64,000 bases of DNA from Gracilaria domingensis (GCA_022539475.1 VCMS01000061.1:189943-253942), one strand, 5' to 3'; shown: positions 41,524 to 52,261, counted from the first letter of the stretch. The notes: generated by a model not told the origin, from the letters alone. Translations and numbers: made by a program.

Positions 41524-44295
41524 CTACACGTAAAAGAAACGCATTTGCAAATTGTCATGGAGTGTAGGCGTGCCTGAGGAGAACTGTGCTGGAAGTGGGT
41601 CTTCACTCTGAAGGGAAGGCTGTCCTGGAATCAGCTCAAGACGTGCAGAGGTTCGCGCAGCTAAGAACGCCCGTCCCCGTACGGCGAGCAAGTCGGCGTA
41701 GTAAACAGCTGGAACCATTGAGACACTACGAGAGCACCTGGTGAACAAATAACAAAGACGGTATGTGAGCCCCTGAATTTGATCAGGTTCAAAACCGATC
41801 TCATCCTTCAACACGGTGTATCGCATGGGTCGGGAAGTCCCCTGGATACCATTGTGACTGATCAGGTAAAAGTCGTAATGCTGTGGGTGTGTTACGTCGG
41901 TGTCGATAACAGTTCCTGGGACGCAGTTGCTTGAGAGATCCTTCGGTCCGTCTTCCATGGGGAAGAAACGCATATGGTGCCCACGCTGCATCACGATGAA
42001 AGTAATCTTTGGCTGATAATCCGGTATATTTCTCTGACGGCCATATTCAATAGCTGCTTTTCGGGCTTCATCTAGTTCTACTTTTAGAACTCGAGCAAAT
42101 TGACCATCAGCCACACCATTTCTATAAATAAGAATGTTCTCTGGAAGGAACTTTTCATGCGCGTGGAAAAGAGTCAAGATAGACCTCAGCAAGGCCCCAA
42201 ATTCCTGAATGCCTTCAGCTGTCGGCTCTTGAAGTCTAATGGCACCTCCAAATCGGCCGCATCTTTTGTCCAAACTTCCAACCATGGACGCAACGGAGGG
42301 CGCATCGCCAGTTTGTTCCATATGAGATGCATGTGACACCGTTGCGCCCACGACCAAAAAGCGGTCACCAAGGCAAGAAAAATTGTCCCCAGGAATTCGG
42401 GCAGTGACGCCACCTAGCTTCGCATTGATCTTCATGCACAAGTTGAGACAGTACAGCAATGTTGGCTGTCTCACTTGACTCGAGACAACGCATTGGGATG
42501 GTATTCCGAGATAAGTATCGCTGACGTTCTTAATCTTGTTGTAGTCTCGGGTTGCTGTGGTTTCCTTGATTACCATCATCAATTGGCAAGGACCGGGTAC
42601 GTTCGCGTCATTATCAACTTCTTGCTTCAAAGCGATCATATCTTTAACCAGTAGCGGTGTATGGCTCCAGTTAATTCTTGGCTTTTCGACCTGCAGGCCA
42701 TATCCACGGAGCACGTGCATCACGGCGAATACGAATTGTTTCACGTCGAACTGTTGCAGATCAGCCAATACAAGAACACCCCAAGAAAGTAATGGCTCAC
42801 CAGTCTGGAACACCTGGCGGTCTTTCATGCCCCATGAGAATTCATTATCAACATTGGAAGCAAGATCAAGGGCAACGTCTTGGCCCAAAATAACCTTTGG
42901 CGGTTCCAAGATTCTTGCACGAACGGACAGCTTCTCCATGTTGACCTTGACGCCAAAGGCATTGAGGTACTCTTGGGTAGACGTGTTAACGTCTTTCAGG
43001 ATGTCGGCTATTCTGCCCATACGAGATATCGGGGCCTGGGCAGCCATGTGGGCCATGCGCTCCTTCATCTCCCGGTTGAGCATTGCACGCCTACGTTGGC
43101 CTGGAATGATACGAGCCAGCTCCAAAGGAATAAAAGTGTGACTCCTGCCGCCGGAGATGTCAATGCATGGCATATCCGGATGATCCAGCGGCCGGCCAAG
43201 ATCCGCAAAGTGCTGTGCAACAGATACACGAGCGGACTGGTTATCACGACCGGACTGGGATTCGAACTCTAGTTCGGAAGCTGGTTGCTGAGTAAGCCTC
43301 TTCACAGCGTGCGGCTTTCGTTCAGCATCCTGTATATGAAGTTGCTCTACCTTCACCCCGCGGAGCTCGTTCTCCAGTTGAGCAACCTTCTGCCTGTCCA
43401 ACGGGGTCTGCAATGGCGCCTCTGTTGAAAGAACCTCGATGGCGAAATCGTACACTGTCTGCGAAGTGTAGAATGCACTGTAGTTGACATCAAAAGACAG
43501 GAAGATACCATTGTCCTTTGGGCGAAAACACTGGTAATAACACATCCATGCCTCGCAACCACTGCCAATACGGTTCTGAATGTCAGCGGATGACGGCTGA
43601 ACAGCAAATGTTTTACCAGTATATATCCATTCACGAAGCGGACACGTGCGCAAGGCAATATCCAAAACGGTAATGGCTTCCTGCGGGACGTTGGTAACAG
43701 TCTTATTGATGAACTGGGAAAGCTCACCCATGTTGACCTGATTGGCGATGGTAAAGGTTACTTTGTACCTCTTGCCCTCCCACTGAGCGTGGAACTGCTT
43801 TCGACCGCTCTCCCAGTTGGGATGAAAGGCGGTATAGGCATTCTTCCGACCATCGTGGGCAATCTTTGAATTGCCGAAGTCGAAGGAAAAGTCGTTCTCG
43901 ATGCTGCGTACAAGCTTGGTGGCGATACCGATAGGAAGCAATCGTTCGGGCTGAGCGCCACCACGATCACCCCTGCCACGACCACGGCCGCGACCGCGCC
44001 CGCGCCCGCGTCCGCCACGACCACCACGACCGCCAGAGGCAGACTCGTCTTCGATCTCCTCAAAGACGAGGTCGTAGTGGGTGACAAGCTGGGCGAGATC
44101 TGCTATGTCAACTGGGAAGCAGTTGACTTTGACGTCGACGGCACGACCTTCCTTGCCGAAACGACCGTCTCTGGTGGTAGCGCCGATGGTACGAAGATCG
44201 CGAAGAACTTCGGCCTGGGTTGGACGGGGAGGCGGGGGACCGGGCTGGTCCGAACGATCGGGACGGTTGAAACTACCGCGACCTCCGTACGACAT
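41524..44295 (-). CDS. AGO: Argonaute with an intact guide pocket but incomplete slicer tetrad
   Basis: A 923-residue intronless Argonaute. An RGG-rich segment lies at about 88-112. The N, L1, PAZ (VSVAQHFADL, then FIPLELARIIPGQRR), MID and PIWI regions follow in order. The MID pocket for the guide 5' phosphate is complete: Tyr585, Lys589, Gln601, Cys602 and Lys622, with the same spacing as human AGO2 Y529/K533/Q545/C546/K566. In PIWI the tetrad is degraded. The first Asp (GADVTHP in active enzymes) is Thr652 in GATVSHA. The Glu finger is probably Glu694. The third position is Asn726 in YRNGVADGQF instead of Asp. The fourth, His803 in DVTHPQHYDFYL, is kept. It should bind small RNAs but not cut targets. 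A C-rich leader precedes the ATG. Confidence 0.95.
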   Translation of the reverse strand: MSYGGRGSFNRPDRSDQPGPPPPRPTQAEVLRDLRTIGATTRDGRFGKEGRAVDVKVNCFPVDIADLAQLVTHYDLVFEEIEDESASGGRGGRGGRGRGRGRGRGRGRGDRGGAQPERLLPIGIATKLVRSIENDFSFDFGNSKIAHDGRKNAYTAFHPNWESGRKQFHAQWEGKRYKVTFTIANQVNMGELSQFINKTVTNVPQEAITVLDIALRTCPLREWIYTGKTFAVQPSSADIQNRIGSGCEAWMCYYQCFRPKDNGIFLSFDVNYSAFYTSQTVYDFAIEVLSTEAPLQTPLDRQKVAQLENELRGVKVEQLHIQDAERKPHAVKRLTQQPASELEFESQSGRDNQSARVSVAQHFADLGRPLDHPDMPCIDISGGRSHTFIPLELARIIPGQRRRAMLNREMKERMAHMAAQAPISRMGRIADILKDVNTSTQEYLNAFGVKVNMEKLSVRARILEPPKVILGQDVALDLASNVDNEFSWGMKDRQVFQTGEPLLSWGVLVLADLQQFDVKQFVFAVMHVLRGYGLQVEKPRINWSHTPLLVKDMIALKQEVDNDANVPGPCQLMMVIKETTATRDYNKIKNVSDTYLGIPSQCVVSSQVRQPTLLYCLNLCMKINAKLGGVTARIPGDNFSCLGDRFLVVGATVSHASHMEQTGDAPSVASMVGSLDKRCGRFGGAIRLQEPTAEGIQEFGALLRSILTLFHAHEKFLPENILIYRNGVADGQFARVLKVELDEARKAAIEYGRQRNIPDYQPKITFIVMQRGHHMRFFPMEDGPKDLSSNCVPGTVIDTDVTHPQHYDFYLISHNGIQGTSRPMRYTVLKDEIGFEPDQIQGLTYRLCYLFTRCSRSVSMVPAVYYADLLAVRGRAFLAARTSARLELIPGQPSLQSEDPLPAQFSSGTPTLHDNLQMRFFYV

Positions 44296-46344
44296 TGCTC
44301 TGACTGAATGATTGGAAGGGAAGAGACTGAAAGATGAAACGGGGCTGAGAACGACGAAGACGAAGCTGAGAAAGATGAAGCTGACAAGGTTGACTGGATG
44401 AGAGATAAGGCGTGGAACTATCGGATGGAGGAGGAAGAAAGAAAAGAGGCGGAGGAGCCGGGGGGGGGGGGGCAGGGGGGTTGAGTTGTATGAGTTTTAT
44501 GAGAGAGCTGAAGGGGAGAAGAAACGTGGGCAAGCGCGTCAGGCTGCAGCAGGGGGCGGATCAACGCACGAAACAGATCAAGGCCGGAATGGGCGTGAGG
44601 CTGCGCACAGCGCAGTATGAAAGGCGAACGGAAAGCGTAACGGCGGAGACGGACGTGAGCTGATCGTGGATGAGCAGAATAGATGGAGCGGACGCCTTGC
44701 GCTTGATACGCGTGTCGCGCCGCGGGCAATGCGACGTCGACGCGGGCGGCAGATGGTGACGGCGGCACGATTTTCAAATCATTTGACCGCATCAACGCGC
44801 GCTTTCGCCGCTGCAGCGCGAGCCGCGAATTGGGCGCGGCTATGAAAGCGCGCGCCGAGCGCGGCGAATGTCTTTTTATACGCGTCTGCAGCCGACGCCA
44901 TTTTGCTTCGCGTTTTTCTGCTTGGCGCCAAGTGGATGCGCGTCAAGTGGATGCGCGTCCCCGCAGCGGGAGCGATGTTTGGTTCACGTTCCGCCGGGAG
45001 CGAAAAACCCTAGTCCAATGAGCCTTCCAGGCCAGCTTCCGTCAAGCGCGCTCGAACACGGCGGGCCGAATTATAGTATCGAATCACGCTCACCCGCCAT
45101 GCTCGTCGCCGATCGGCTCGACGTTTGGCGCGGCTTGCAGCTGCTGCTGGCCACGATCTTGAGAGGCGCATTGGCGACTGCGCTCGGGATCGATCAACGC
45201 GAGCAGCACGCGGAGCGCGCACCAAAAACTTTTTGCCGCCAAGCGCGCGCGCAGCTTGGCGCCAAACGCTGTGGCTCACAAGCACTGGGAGAGACTCTTT
45301 TCGATACACGGCGTGATCCGCGCCTGACAGTGTCACATTTTCCGCCTTTTCCCAGCAAAATTCATACACCTCCGAAAAAGCTTTCAAACACAACACCCCC
45401 ATTGTTTGGCGCGCTGTAAACCCCTGCCCCCCAACAGCGTTATTTCAAATTCGCCGTTTTACCGACGAATCATTTTCCGAGCTGCAGCGAAACGTAATGC
45501 TGCGATCGCGATCACGCCGCAGATCGGCTGCACTGTAATGCAGTGGCGTCTATAAATGCGCGCAGTTCCGCTCAAACCTTACATCAATTTGCACGTGTGC
45601 CACGTACGACGCTGAATGCTGGACACGTCTCCGCGGTTCATCGCTTCGACCTTGCTTGCCGCTAGAGTCCATGCGGACTGCAGTGTCGACTCGAAACTGT
45701 CGAGCCATCTCTGCACCAACCTGGAAACGATCACCCTCGTCATGAGCCTACCAACGTAATATTCGCGCTTATAACAACGCGTCCAGGCTTGCACACTGAG
45801 GTCAATAATGCTCTCCAGTTTCCATGTCATGCACATCTTTCAGATCTAATTACCAAATTATCACAAGTGAACGTTTAATCTTCATCAGACATTCTCCAGT
45901 TCACTTGCTCGCCTGCAGCGCTGAACCGACCTAACCAAGTCGCTGCAAGTTGCGATCCGCAACCACAAACATCAAGCACGCGTGGAACGCTCACATCATT
46001 CCATATCGCTGGAAAGTTGCCCCTCCGGCCTGCAGGGCTCTCATACCCGCCCGGGAATCGGAGTTTGATCCCGCAACCTCAACCCGCATCCACCTTCGTA
46101 CTGGCACTGCGCGAGTCGCTGCGAAAAGCACGCACAATGTTTGTGCCACAAACTGTATCTCACGGCGCGCGCGCCGTGAGATACAGTTTGGTAATGCGTC
46201 CGGAATCCGAACTACGGATCGTGAAGTGCATCCACGCATACGTGTCCAGTGCGCACACGTGAACATCAATAACAGCTCTTCTATCATTTTACTGAATTTG
46301 TGTTTCGGCTATCGTCCCATGTCGCGGAACAGCCGTCGGCAAAG
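44296..46344. promoter_or_regulatory. Argonaute upstream region and 3' flank of the YcnI-like gene
   Basis: 44412-44480 is C-rich on the sense strand of Argonaute (13-G run at 44460-44472 on plus). 44690-45410 is CpG-rich with TTGGCGCC/TTTGGCGCG words at about 44922, 45124, 45256 and 45405, and a 15-bp tandem pair AAGTGGATGCGCGTC at 44930-44960. A 42-nt palindrome lies at 46149-46190. Open frames here have no domain. Confidence 0.5.
46149..46190. repeat. 42-nt perfect palindrome
   Basis: Each 21-nt half (CAAACTGTATCTCACGGCGCG) is the exact reverse complement of the other, with no spacer. It lies about 155 bp beyond the stop of the YcnI-like gene. Confidence 0.95.
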
Positions 46345-46839
46345 TTAGTGTCCATGGCTTTCGCCTTCCGTCACGTTCACGTGCGGAGCAGGATACCTCA
46401 GCCTCGCTCCATCTCCGGTGGGAATCATATCCCACGCGAGAGAAGTGCCCTGGTTATGACAGTCCTGATAACTCGGGAAGAACAACTGAGTACCGTTGAG
46501 TTCGGCCGGGATGCCCAGACGCAGTCCGAACAATTTGTAGAATCCGTCGGGCAAGAATCCCAGATACGTCACTGAAGTCACATGCTCATCGTCCTCAGGG
46601 TTCTTGTTGATCAGAATTCTCCACGTCGTGTCCTGTTCGACTGTTACCCTCATCTTCATGGGGATCACAACGGTGAAGTTTGTCGTACCGATTGTCTCGT
46701 CACCGCAATCATGAGATACTCGTAGCTGAATGATGGATGACTTTCCGGCCGGTACTTCCGCTGGGGTCATCTTCACGTGAGCGAATACGGCGGCGAATAG
46801 CACCACAAGCTGAACAACGAACAGTTTAGTGTAGGCCAT
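46345..46839 (-). CDS. Secreted YcnI-like (DUF1775) copper-binding-type protein
   Basis: A 164-residue intronless protein. The ATG at 46839 starts a signal peptide of about 20 residues; cleavage after VFA would leave His as the mature N-terminus (HVKMTPAEVPAG). In bacterial YcnI that His together with a conserved Trp forms a mono-histidine copper brace. A matching Trp is present here in TTWRI. LPDGFYKLFGL, LFFPSYQDC and GTSLAWDM follow the family pattern. The C-terminus ends in a short His-containing tail. The bacterial membrane anchor is absent. The role is probably copper binding or delivery outside the cell or in the secretory lumen. The family is mainly bacterial, so old lateral transfer is possible. 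Confidence 0.8.
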   Translation of the reverse strand: MAYTKLFVVQLVVLFAAVFAHVKMTPAEVPAGKSSIIQLRVSHDCGDETIGTTNFTVVIPMKMRVTVEQDTTWRILINKNPEDDEHVTSVTYLGFLPDGFYKLFGLRLGIPAELNGTQLFFPSYQDCHNQGTSLAWDMIPTGDGARLRYPAPHVNVTEGESHGH

Positions 46840-47710
46840 TTTAGTGCAAGAAGACAAGTACAGTCCAACTTCTGGTACCTACGCGACGACGACGATGGCT
46901 ATACACTGTGAACGCTGCCGTGCCAGTCTCATGAACTTCATGATGTTGTTTTATACTCTTTCGCGCATCGAAAGATATCTTCTTCCCGATACTTTTCATT
47001 CTCGCCGCCCACGACATACAGTCATCTACTGGACCGCATGCAATAACTTAGGGCAAGCCCACAGATTTCGGAATATATCAGAAACCTAACAGTAACGGAT
47101 ACCGCAGCTCAGCACGGATGCCGAACGAACACGGTGTTGTTTAGAATCTGTCTTTCAACATCTCGTCGATGAACTGAGCTCACACAATCACTTCCTTTTT
47201 TCATATCTGTGCTACATTTTTTTACCTCGGCGATGACCATAACGCGTCCATGCATCAATATGAATCATCGGGCAGATACAAATATCCAACTTTTAAGGGC
47301 AACAAAATCCATCCTCCAGTCGTACCAGGTGAAGGGGACCCCGCTAAGAGCGCTTCTTGTGGAGTTCATTTTCATTGCCCTTCCCTGCCATATCCTGACA
47401 CAGTCCAGCCCAGATTTGAGTAAGGGCAGGCGCTTGGCCCCGCAGTGTTATGTGGGGAGCGTCCAAATGTGATCAGGCTATCGCGTCAGAGAATTGCGTA
47501 CACTTTTCACAAAACTTTGTGGCGAGAATTCTTCATGTTCTCCCTCTTCCTCACTATCATCTCGCTGCTGTTGCTCCCCGCTATAAGCGATGATTTCGAG
47601 AGGCAAGCCTATAGGGGCTCACAATTCTGCGAAGTGCCCCTTCCCTAGATTGTGCTTCCAGCGGAGAAGATGAACGCCAGTACACTCAAGACTCGTGATA
47701 GTTACTAGAA

Positions 47711-47733
47711 GAATCTCGTGAGTCACGAGATTC
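47711..47733. repeat. Inverted repeat, 11-nt arms, 1-nt spacer
   Basis: GAATCTCGTGA, G, TCACGAGATTC: perfect pairing. Confidence 0.85.
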
Positions 47734-47937
47734 AACGAAACTGCTTCGGCATGAATGGATTCTCCTGGACCTGGATTAGAGTCCTCGGCTTCAACCCTCT
47801 TCTGAGAAGCAATGGGTGAGAAGCCGGTGCAGGAGCGCTGACCCTTTGCTTTCTCGTATGTCAGTTAACCTTACAACATAGGTTAAGGACCCAGTAACCT
47901 ACGTTGAGACAGCAAGTTTTGGAATTTTCGAGTTAAC

Positions 47938-47980
47938 TTGACGAACGAGGACTTCAACTTTTGAAGTCCTTGTTCGTCAA
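47938..47980. repeat. Hairpin with 20-nt arms, 3-nt loop
   Basis: TTGACGAACGAGGACTTCAA, loop CTT, then its complement with a single mismatch that would be a G-U pair in RNA. Confidence 0.85.
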
Positions 47981-48505
47981 AATACAGAAGAAGAATGGCT
48001 GTCTAGTTCTCAACGTGATGGCATCGGGAGGGATCGAAGTGTGGAGCTAAGGGAATATAAGAATGTCCAAGTACATGTACAGCGAACCGCTGACGGTGTG
48101 TTCAAGAATGGCCCTGAGAAAGGACCACCTCCACATTTCGAACTTCGAATACCAAGTTTGTTCTCGCTTTGAATTCCATCAATAAGCACTTCAACAGTGC
48201 TGAAAAAGGGTTGATTGCTATCAATTCTTAACGTCAGTGTTCACGGTTTGTCAAGGTTCTTCTAGGAGACTCAAACTAGGTTAGGATCTCCACCCTTCTC
48301 GTTAAGTACGGCCTTATTTGAACGCGACAACTTCGAGGCAACGTATATAAACATCATTCTGCGAAGCGCACTGAAGACCTCAAAAATCCAGATTTGACCG
48401 CATGGACGAGGCCCCGGCAGTGAGAACTTCCTTGCGAATTGTTTCCCCTTTCAGTCTGCGTCAATGATTACTCTGCTTCTTCGGTTTATCACTATGTACC
48501 AGGTA

Positions 48506-48529
48506 TGATCAGTATGAGATCATACTGAT
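48506..48529. repeat. Inverted repeat, 11-nt arms, 2-nt spacer
   Basis: GATCAGTATGA, GA, TCATACTGATC: perfect pairing. Confidence 0.85.
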
Positions 48530-49279
48530 CTAAGCTGAGCGAACGACTTATCTGTTTTGTCCAAACGTTTTATACATGCACGACCAAGATGTATGGAAGC
48601 ATGCAAAGTAGTATCAGCCGGTCAAAGAAAATAGGGTATTCATCTGCGATACGATAAGCTTCAAGTTCTGCATCCACTTCAATAAGCTCTCCTCAAAGCA
48701 GCAACAATCACCTCTATAGAGAGCGTCGACTTTGGCTTCGGTGAGTGGTGCAACGAAGCGTTCCTTGCTTTTACCGCGATAGGTATCAGATATTGGTATT
48801 GGGGCATTACGGGGGACTAGTTTTCCCCTCTGTTGATCTTAAAGTCGTGGAATAGAGAGCAATACGTAAAAGGGTTCTTCTACACTATAGGCTCAGGGCG
48901 CCCCAGCAGCGATACGCGTCGGGAGCGAAACGCCCGAGGTCTGAAACACCTAAGAAATCTTAGTATCTTCTCATCGTAGCCCAGTAAGTGTAGTACGGCT
49001 ACATAGCTGCGGTAAGTAGTTGCGGTGGAGAAGTATTATGGGTCGTTCTGTTCTGAGCAAATCCACTTGTAGAAGCGTAATCAGCTTCCCCGTTTCCGTA
49101 AACGGAGAGAAAGAGAGCCCCAGCAGGACGGCACTGCTCATCGTGAAATACGAGGCGCTTGTGCTATAAACTATTATACCGGGCTGGCTCGGAGATGTGA
49201 CGACGTCTAGTATGAAGTTCGTATCGTTGCCCATCGATGATTCAAGCGAAAGAGCGAGGAAGATGAATGAATGATGATG

Positions 49280-49324
49280 AATAAAGCCAACATCATCATC
49301 ATTGATGATGATGTTGGCTTTATT
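49280..49324. repeat. Perfect hairpin with 21-nt arms, 3-nt loop
   Basis: Left arm starts AATAAAGCCAACATC and is exactly complementary to the right arm ending GATGTTGGCTTTATT. It lies 31 bp left of the hAT target duplication. Confidence 0.9.
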
Positions 49325-49355
49325 TAGGACGGGCTGGGTGCCACCCAGTGGGTGG

Positions 49356-49363
49356 GTCTCGAG
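49356..49363. other. Target-site duplication of the hAT element (left)
   Basis: GTCTCGAG, repeated exactly at 52262-52269. Eight bp is the standard size for hAT insertions. Confidence 0.95.
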
Positions 49364-52261
49364 CAGGCCCGTACTTCTGACTGACTGACTACAGTGAAAA
49401 AAACGTAGTCATGACTGACTGACTACAGAAATATGAATATAGTCAAGTCAGGTTAGTCATGAGCGACTAGAGACCTTTTTCACAGTCTTAGGGCATAAAA
49501 TGCACCGTGAGCTGATCTTCCTCAAGCTCCGAACCACAAAACACTGAACAAATCGTGGTTTTGATCCTGAAACTCCATCCAAGTAAACCTCCGTAGTCGA
49601 CGACGACAAGACTGCAGTTTCTCAATAAGTACCAAACTTAACCGTGACCTGACACACTTTCCTAAGCTTTGTCATTCCCATTCATCCATACAATTTTCAT
49701 TATGCCAAAACGAAAAGCAGCGGCAAACGCCAATATTGCTGGTCATGTGCAAGAACAAGAAGCAAACAATCCCACGGAAAGCGTAGAAGAGACAACCCAG
49801 CTCCACCAACACGCTCAAAACTTACTGTCTCTACAAGCAGAAAACCAGAAAAGAAGGAGAAAGACAAAACGGGCACACTCTTCTTACGCAAAAACGTCGA
49901 TCTGGAGCACTCATGCCGCAGCGCTGCACAAAACTGGAGCAAAAAGTACATTCTCATGTTCTGTGTGTAATCAGGTTGGATCCGTTAACAGTAGCATGTC
50001 AACTTCAAATATTATTGCCCACTACAGCAACAAGCATAAACCGCTACACGACTTATTGCAACAAATGAACGTCTCAAAAGCTTCTTCGGATTCTATTGAC
50101 ACTGTTATTCGTCAAGAACGAAAGCGTTGGAAAAAGCGAAACGCGCTAAGATCGTCACGAAGCTTCTTTCCAAATCAAACATCTTCAGCAACAGCGGCGC
50201 CATCAAAGAGAATTGAAATAGATCCAAAACTACTTCAAACAGTTGGATCCGTTCTGCTTGCTTGTGCAACAGAGTCTCCTCTATCCAAAGTAGGGTCGCC
50301 GCTAATGCATGGATTTGTAGATATCTGTGGTGGACGGCTTTCATTTGCGAGCAAAACAGCAGTTGAGCGTCATCCTTTGAGCACATACAAAGCCGTCTGT
50401 TCTATTTTACGGGCGTCAGTGAACGAAGCTAAAACGGGCAGTCTAACAGTGGACGGCTGGAGCGCTGCTCCCGGAGCACCGATTCTTGGAATCACATGGC
50501 ACTCCATCGATTCTAATTGGGTCTTGCGAAATGTGCCAATATCTGTTCTTAACATTGGAGACACATCAAAGAATGGAGAGCAGATAAGAGCTATAATGGA
50601 GGAGATTTTGGATCAAAACCCAATTGTAGGTGGAGACGATATTCATGTTTCTACAGCGACAAGCGATAACGAAGGAGTTACAGCACTAGCCGTCGATTTG
50701 TTAACGAATTACGTGTGGTCAGTTCGATGCGTTTGTCATACTCTGGCATTGGCAGTCCAGGACACATTTCAAAATGGAACACCTTGGCAGAAGATGATGG
50801 CCCATGTTAACAAGATCACATCTTACTTCAATCAGCACCCAAAAGCTTCTCAGCTTCTAATACAGAAGCAATTAGACGAAGGAATAACGAACGATCGGAT
50901 ACAGAAGCTTAAGCACGACATTCCAACTAGATGGCATTCGAAGCTTAGCGCGATGCTTACATACTTTACTAGAATGAATAATATTGCAGAGGTGGCTAGT
51001 GAGATGCATATCAGCAGCTCAGATCTTCCGCACTTGTCAAATGAGCAAAAGAACACCCTGGCGGAGTTCATTTATGTTCTTGCTGAAATGCGGCGTGTAG
51101 CAAGGCAGTTGGAAGCCGACAGAAAAGCGACACTATCTAGAGCACCGCGATTGCTGAGAGAACTTTATGAGACATTGTGTATAATGGGTGGGAGTATGTC
51201 AGCCCATGAAAATGAATTAGCTCAGGCTGCAACACTGGACATCGAATTTGATGGAGCTACTGACATTAACGTCGGAACTGCGCTGCCAAGTCGCCAGAGC
51301 AGTGCATTGGCTGATTTTGAGAGAGATGAGGCACGTTCTATAACATTGCTTGTTCCCCATGCAAAGAGTTTAGCTTTGAATTTAGCACAACATGTCAAGG
51401 AACGCTTGGGACATGTTTAGAATGTGGTGGAAGAGAACGCAGCCACATGGGCCCCGGAACAACCAGTGAAGTATGACAATATTGGGGCTCTACCTTTGCA
51501 GTATTCCCCACCGATAGAGTTGCGAAGGTCACGCAGAGTGCTGTTGTTTCATTTAGCAGCACTATTGGATGTTAACGAATGTACTCTCGACTTTCTGGAA
51601 GCCACACAGACGGAGAAAGAGGTGTACATACGGCTTTTAATTAAGTCTGTTATCAGGGAAGCTGTAGAGTTGGACGAAGATCTATCAGCTCATTCGGATG
51701 ATTTAAGAGCAGTTTTTAGCATCTTTCATCGTGCTATGATTACCGAAATAGTGCAAAAGGGACGCCGGGATCCTGGAATGGCTTTAAGATACTGGAAGGA
51801 GGTGAACGACCGTCATGGTTTCGTCAGTCCAGTTCCGTTTAATCGCGTTGCACGTGCTGTGCTCTCCGCTCAGGCATCATCTGCTCCTGCTGAGCGTCTT
51901 TTTAGTGATCTTGGCCGGACAGAATGTTCTATCAGGACCTCTTTGCTAACGGGAACGTTAGAGATGGCAGAAATGATCCGCTCCTTTGTTCATTCGGAAG
52001 TTGAAAGCTTTCAGGGCGTGCAAAATGCCGTGTTGCATCCGAAGGCAGCTGGGTTTCGTCGTGTTATCGTGAAAGTGTGTCGTAGGATTGATGACATCTA
52101 ATGCAACAGGTGTGTCGCGATGATCATGGGTTCTAATGCTTGGGTTTGTGTCTCTGTTTGTTTGATGACTACATCATGACTAATCTGACTGACTTCGATC
52201 AAAAATAGATGACTTCTGACTGACCACTTCGTAAAAGTAGTCAGTCAGAAATACGGGCCTG
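49364..52261 (+). mobile_element. Complete hAT DNA transposon (2,898 bp)
   Basis: Terminal inverted repeats: CAGGCCCGTACTTCTGACTG at the left end and its near-complement at the right end (52237-52261). Differences are one base and a 4-bp GACT length change. An exact 8-bp target duplication flanks the ends. Subterminal regions carry many TGACTGAC words on both sides (49375-49470, 52165-52250), probable transposase binding sites. One transposase gene fills the middle, interrupted by one stop codon. The clean ends and duplication suggest a fairly recent insertion. Confidence 0.95.
49702..52101 (+). pseudogene. hAT transposase with one in-frame stop codon
   Basis: The frame from the ATG at 49702 runs 572 codons to a TAG at 51418-51420, then continues in the same frame for 226 codons to 52101. 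The first part has a BED-type zinc finger (CSVCNQVG...HYSNKH, about residues 82-112). It then has the RNase H-like core with Asp in LTVDGWS and ATSDNEG, and the CVCHTLAL segment. The second part holds the C-terminal hAT dimerisation domain (SSAPAERLFSDLGR). All conserved parts are present, so the TAG is the only visible lesion. It may be a real nonsense mutation, a readthrough site or part of an unrecognised intron. The frame opens earlier only through TTG. Confidence 0.85.

Larger units (their letters stand above)
46840..49363. other. Long intergenic region rich in perfect hairpins
   Basis: No coding signal. Contains inverted repeats at 47711-47733, 47938-47980, 48506-48529 and 49280-49324, each listed separately. 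The right end is the target site of the hAT element. Confidence 0.5.

Noticed and set aside
44868-45419. 183-codon open frame upstream of Argonaute
   Set aside because: Lies in a CpG-rich island, has no domain and only composition-driven openness.
49364-52261. Two separate hAT genes
   Set aside because: Both halves are in one frame with only a TAG between them and together make one transposase.
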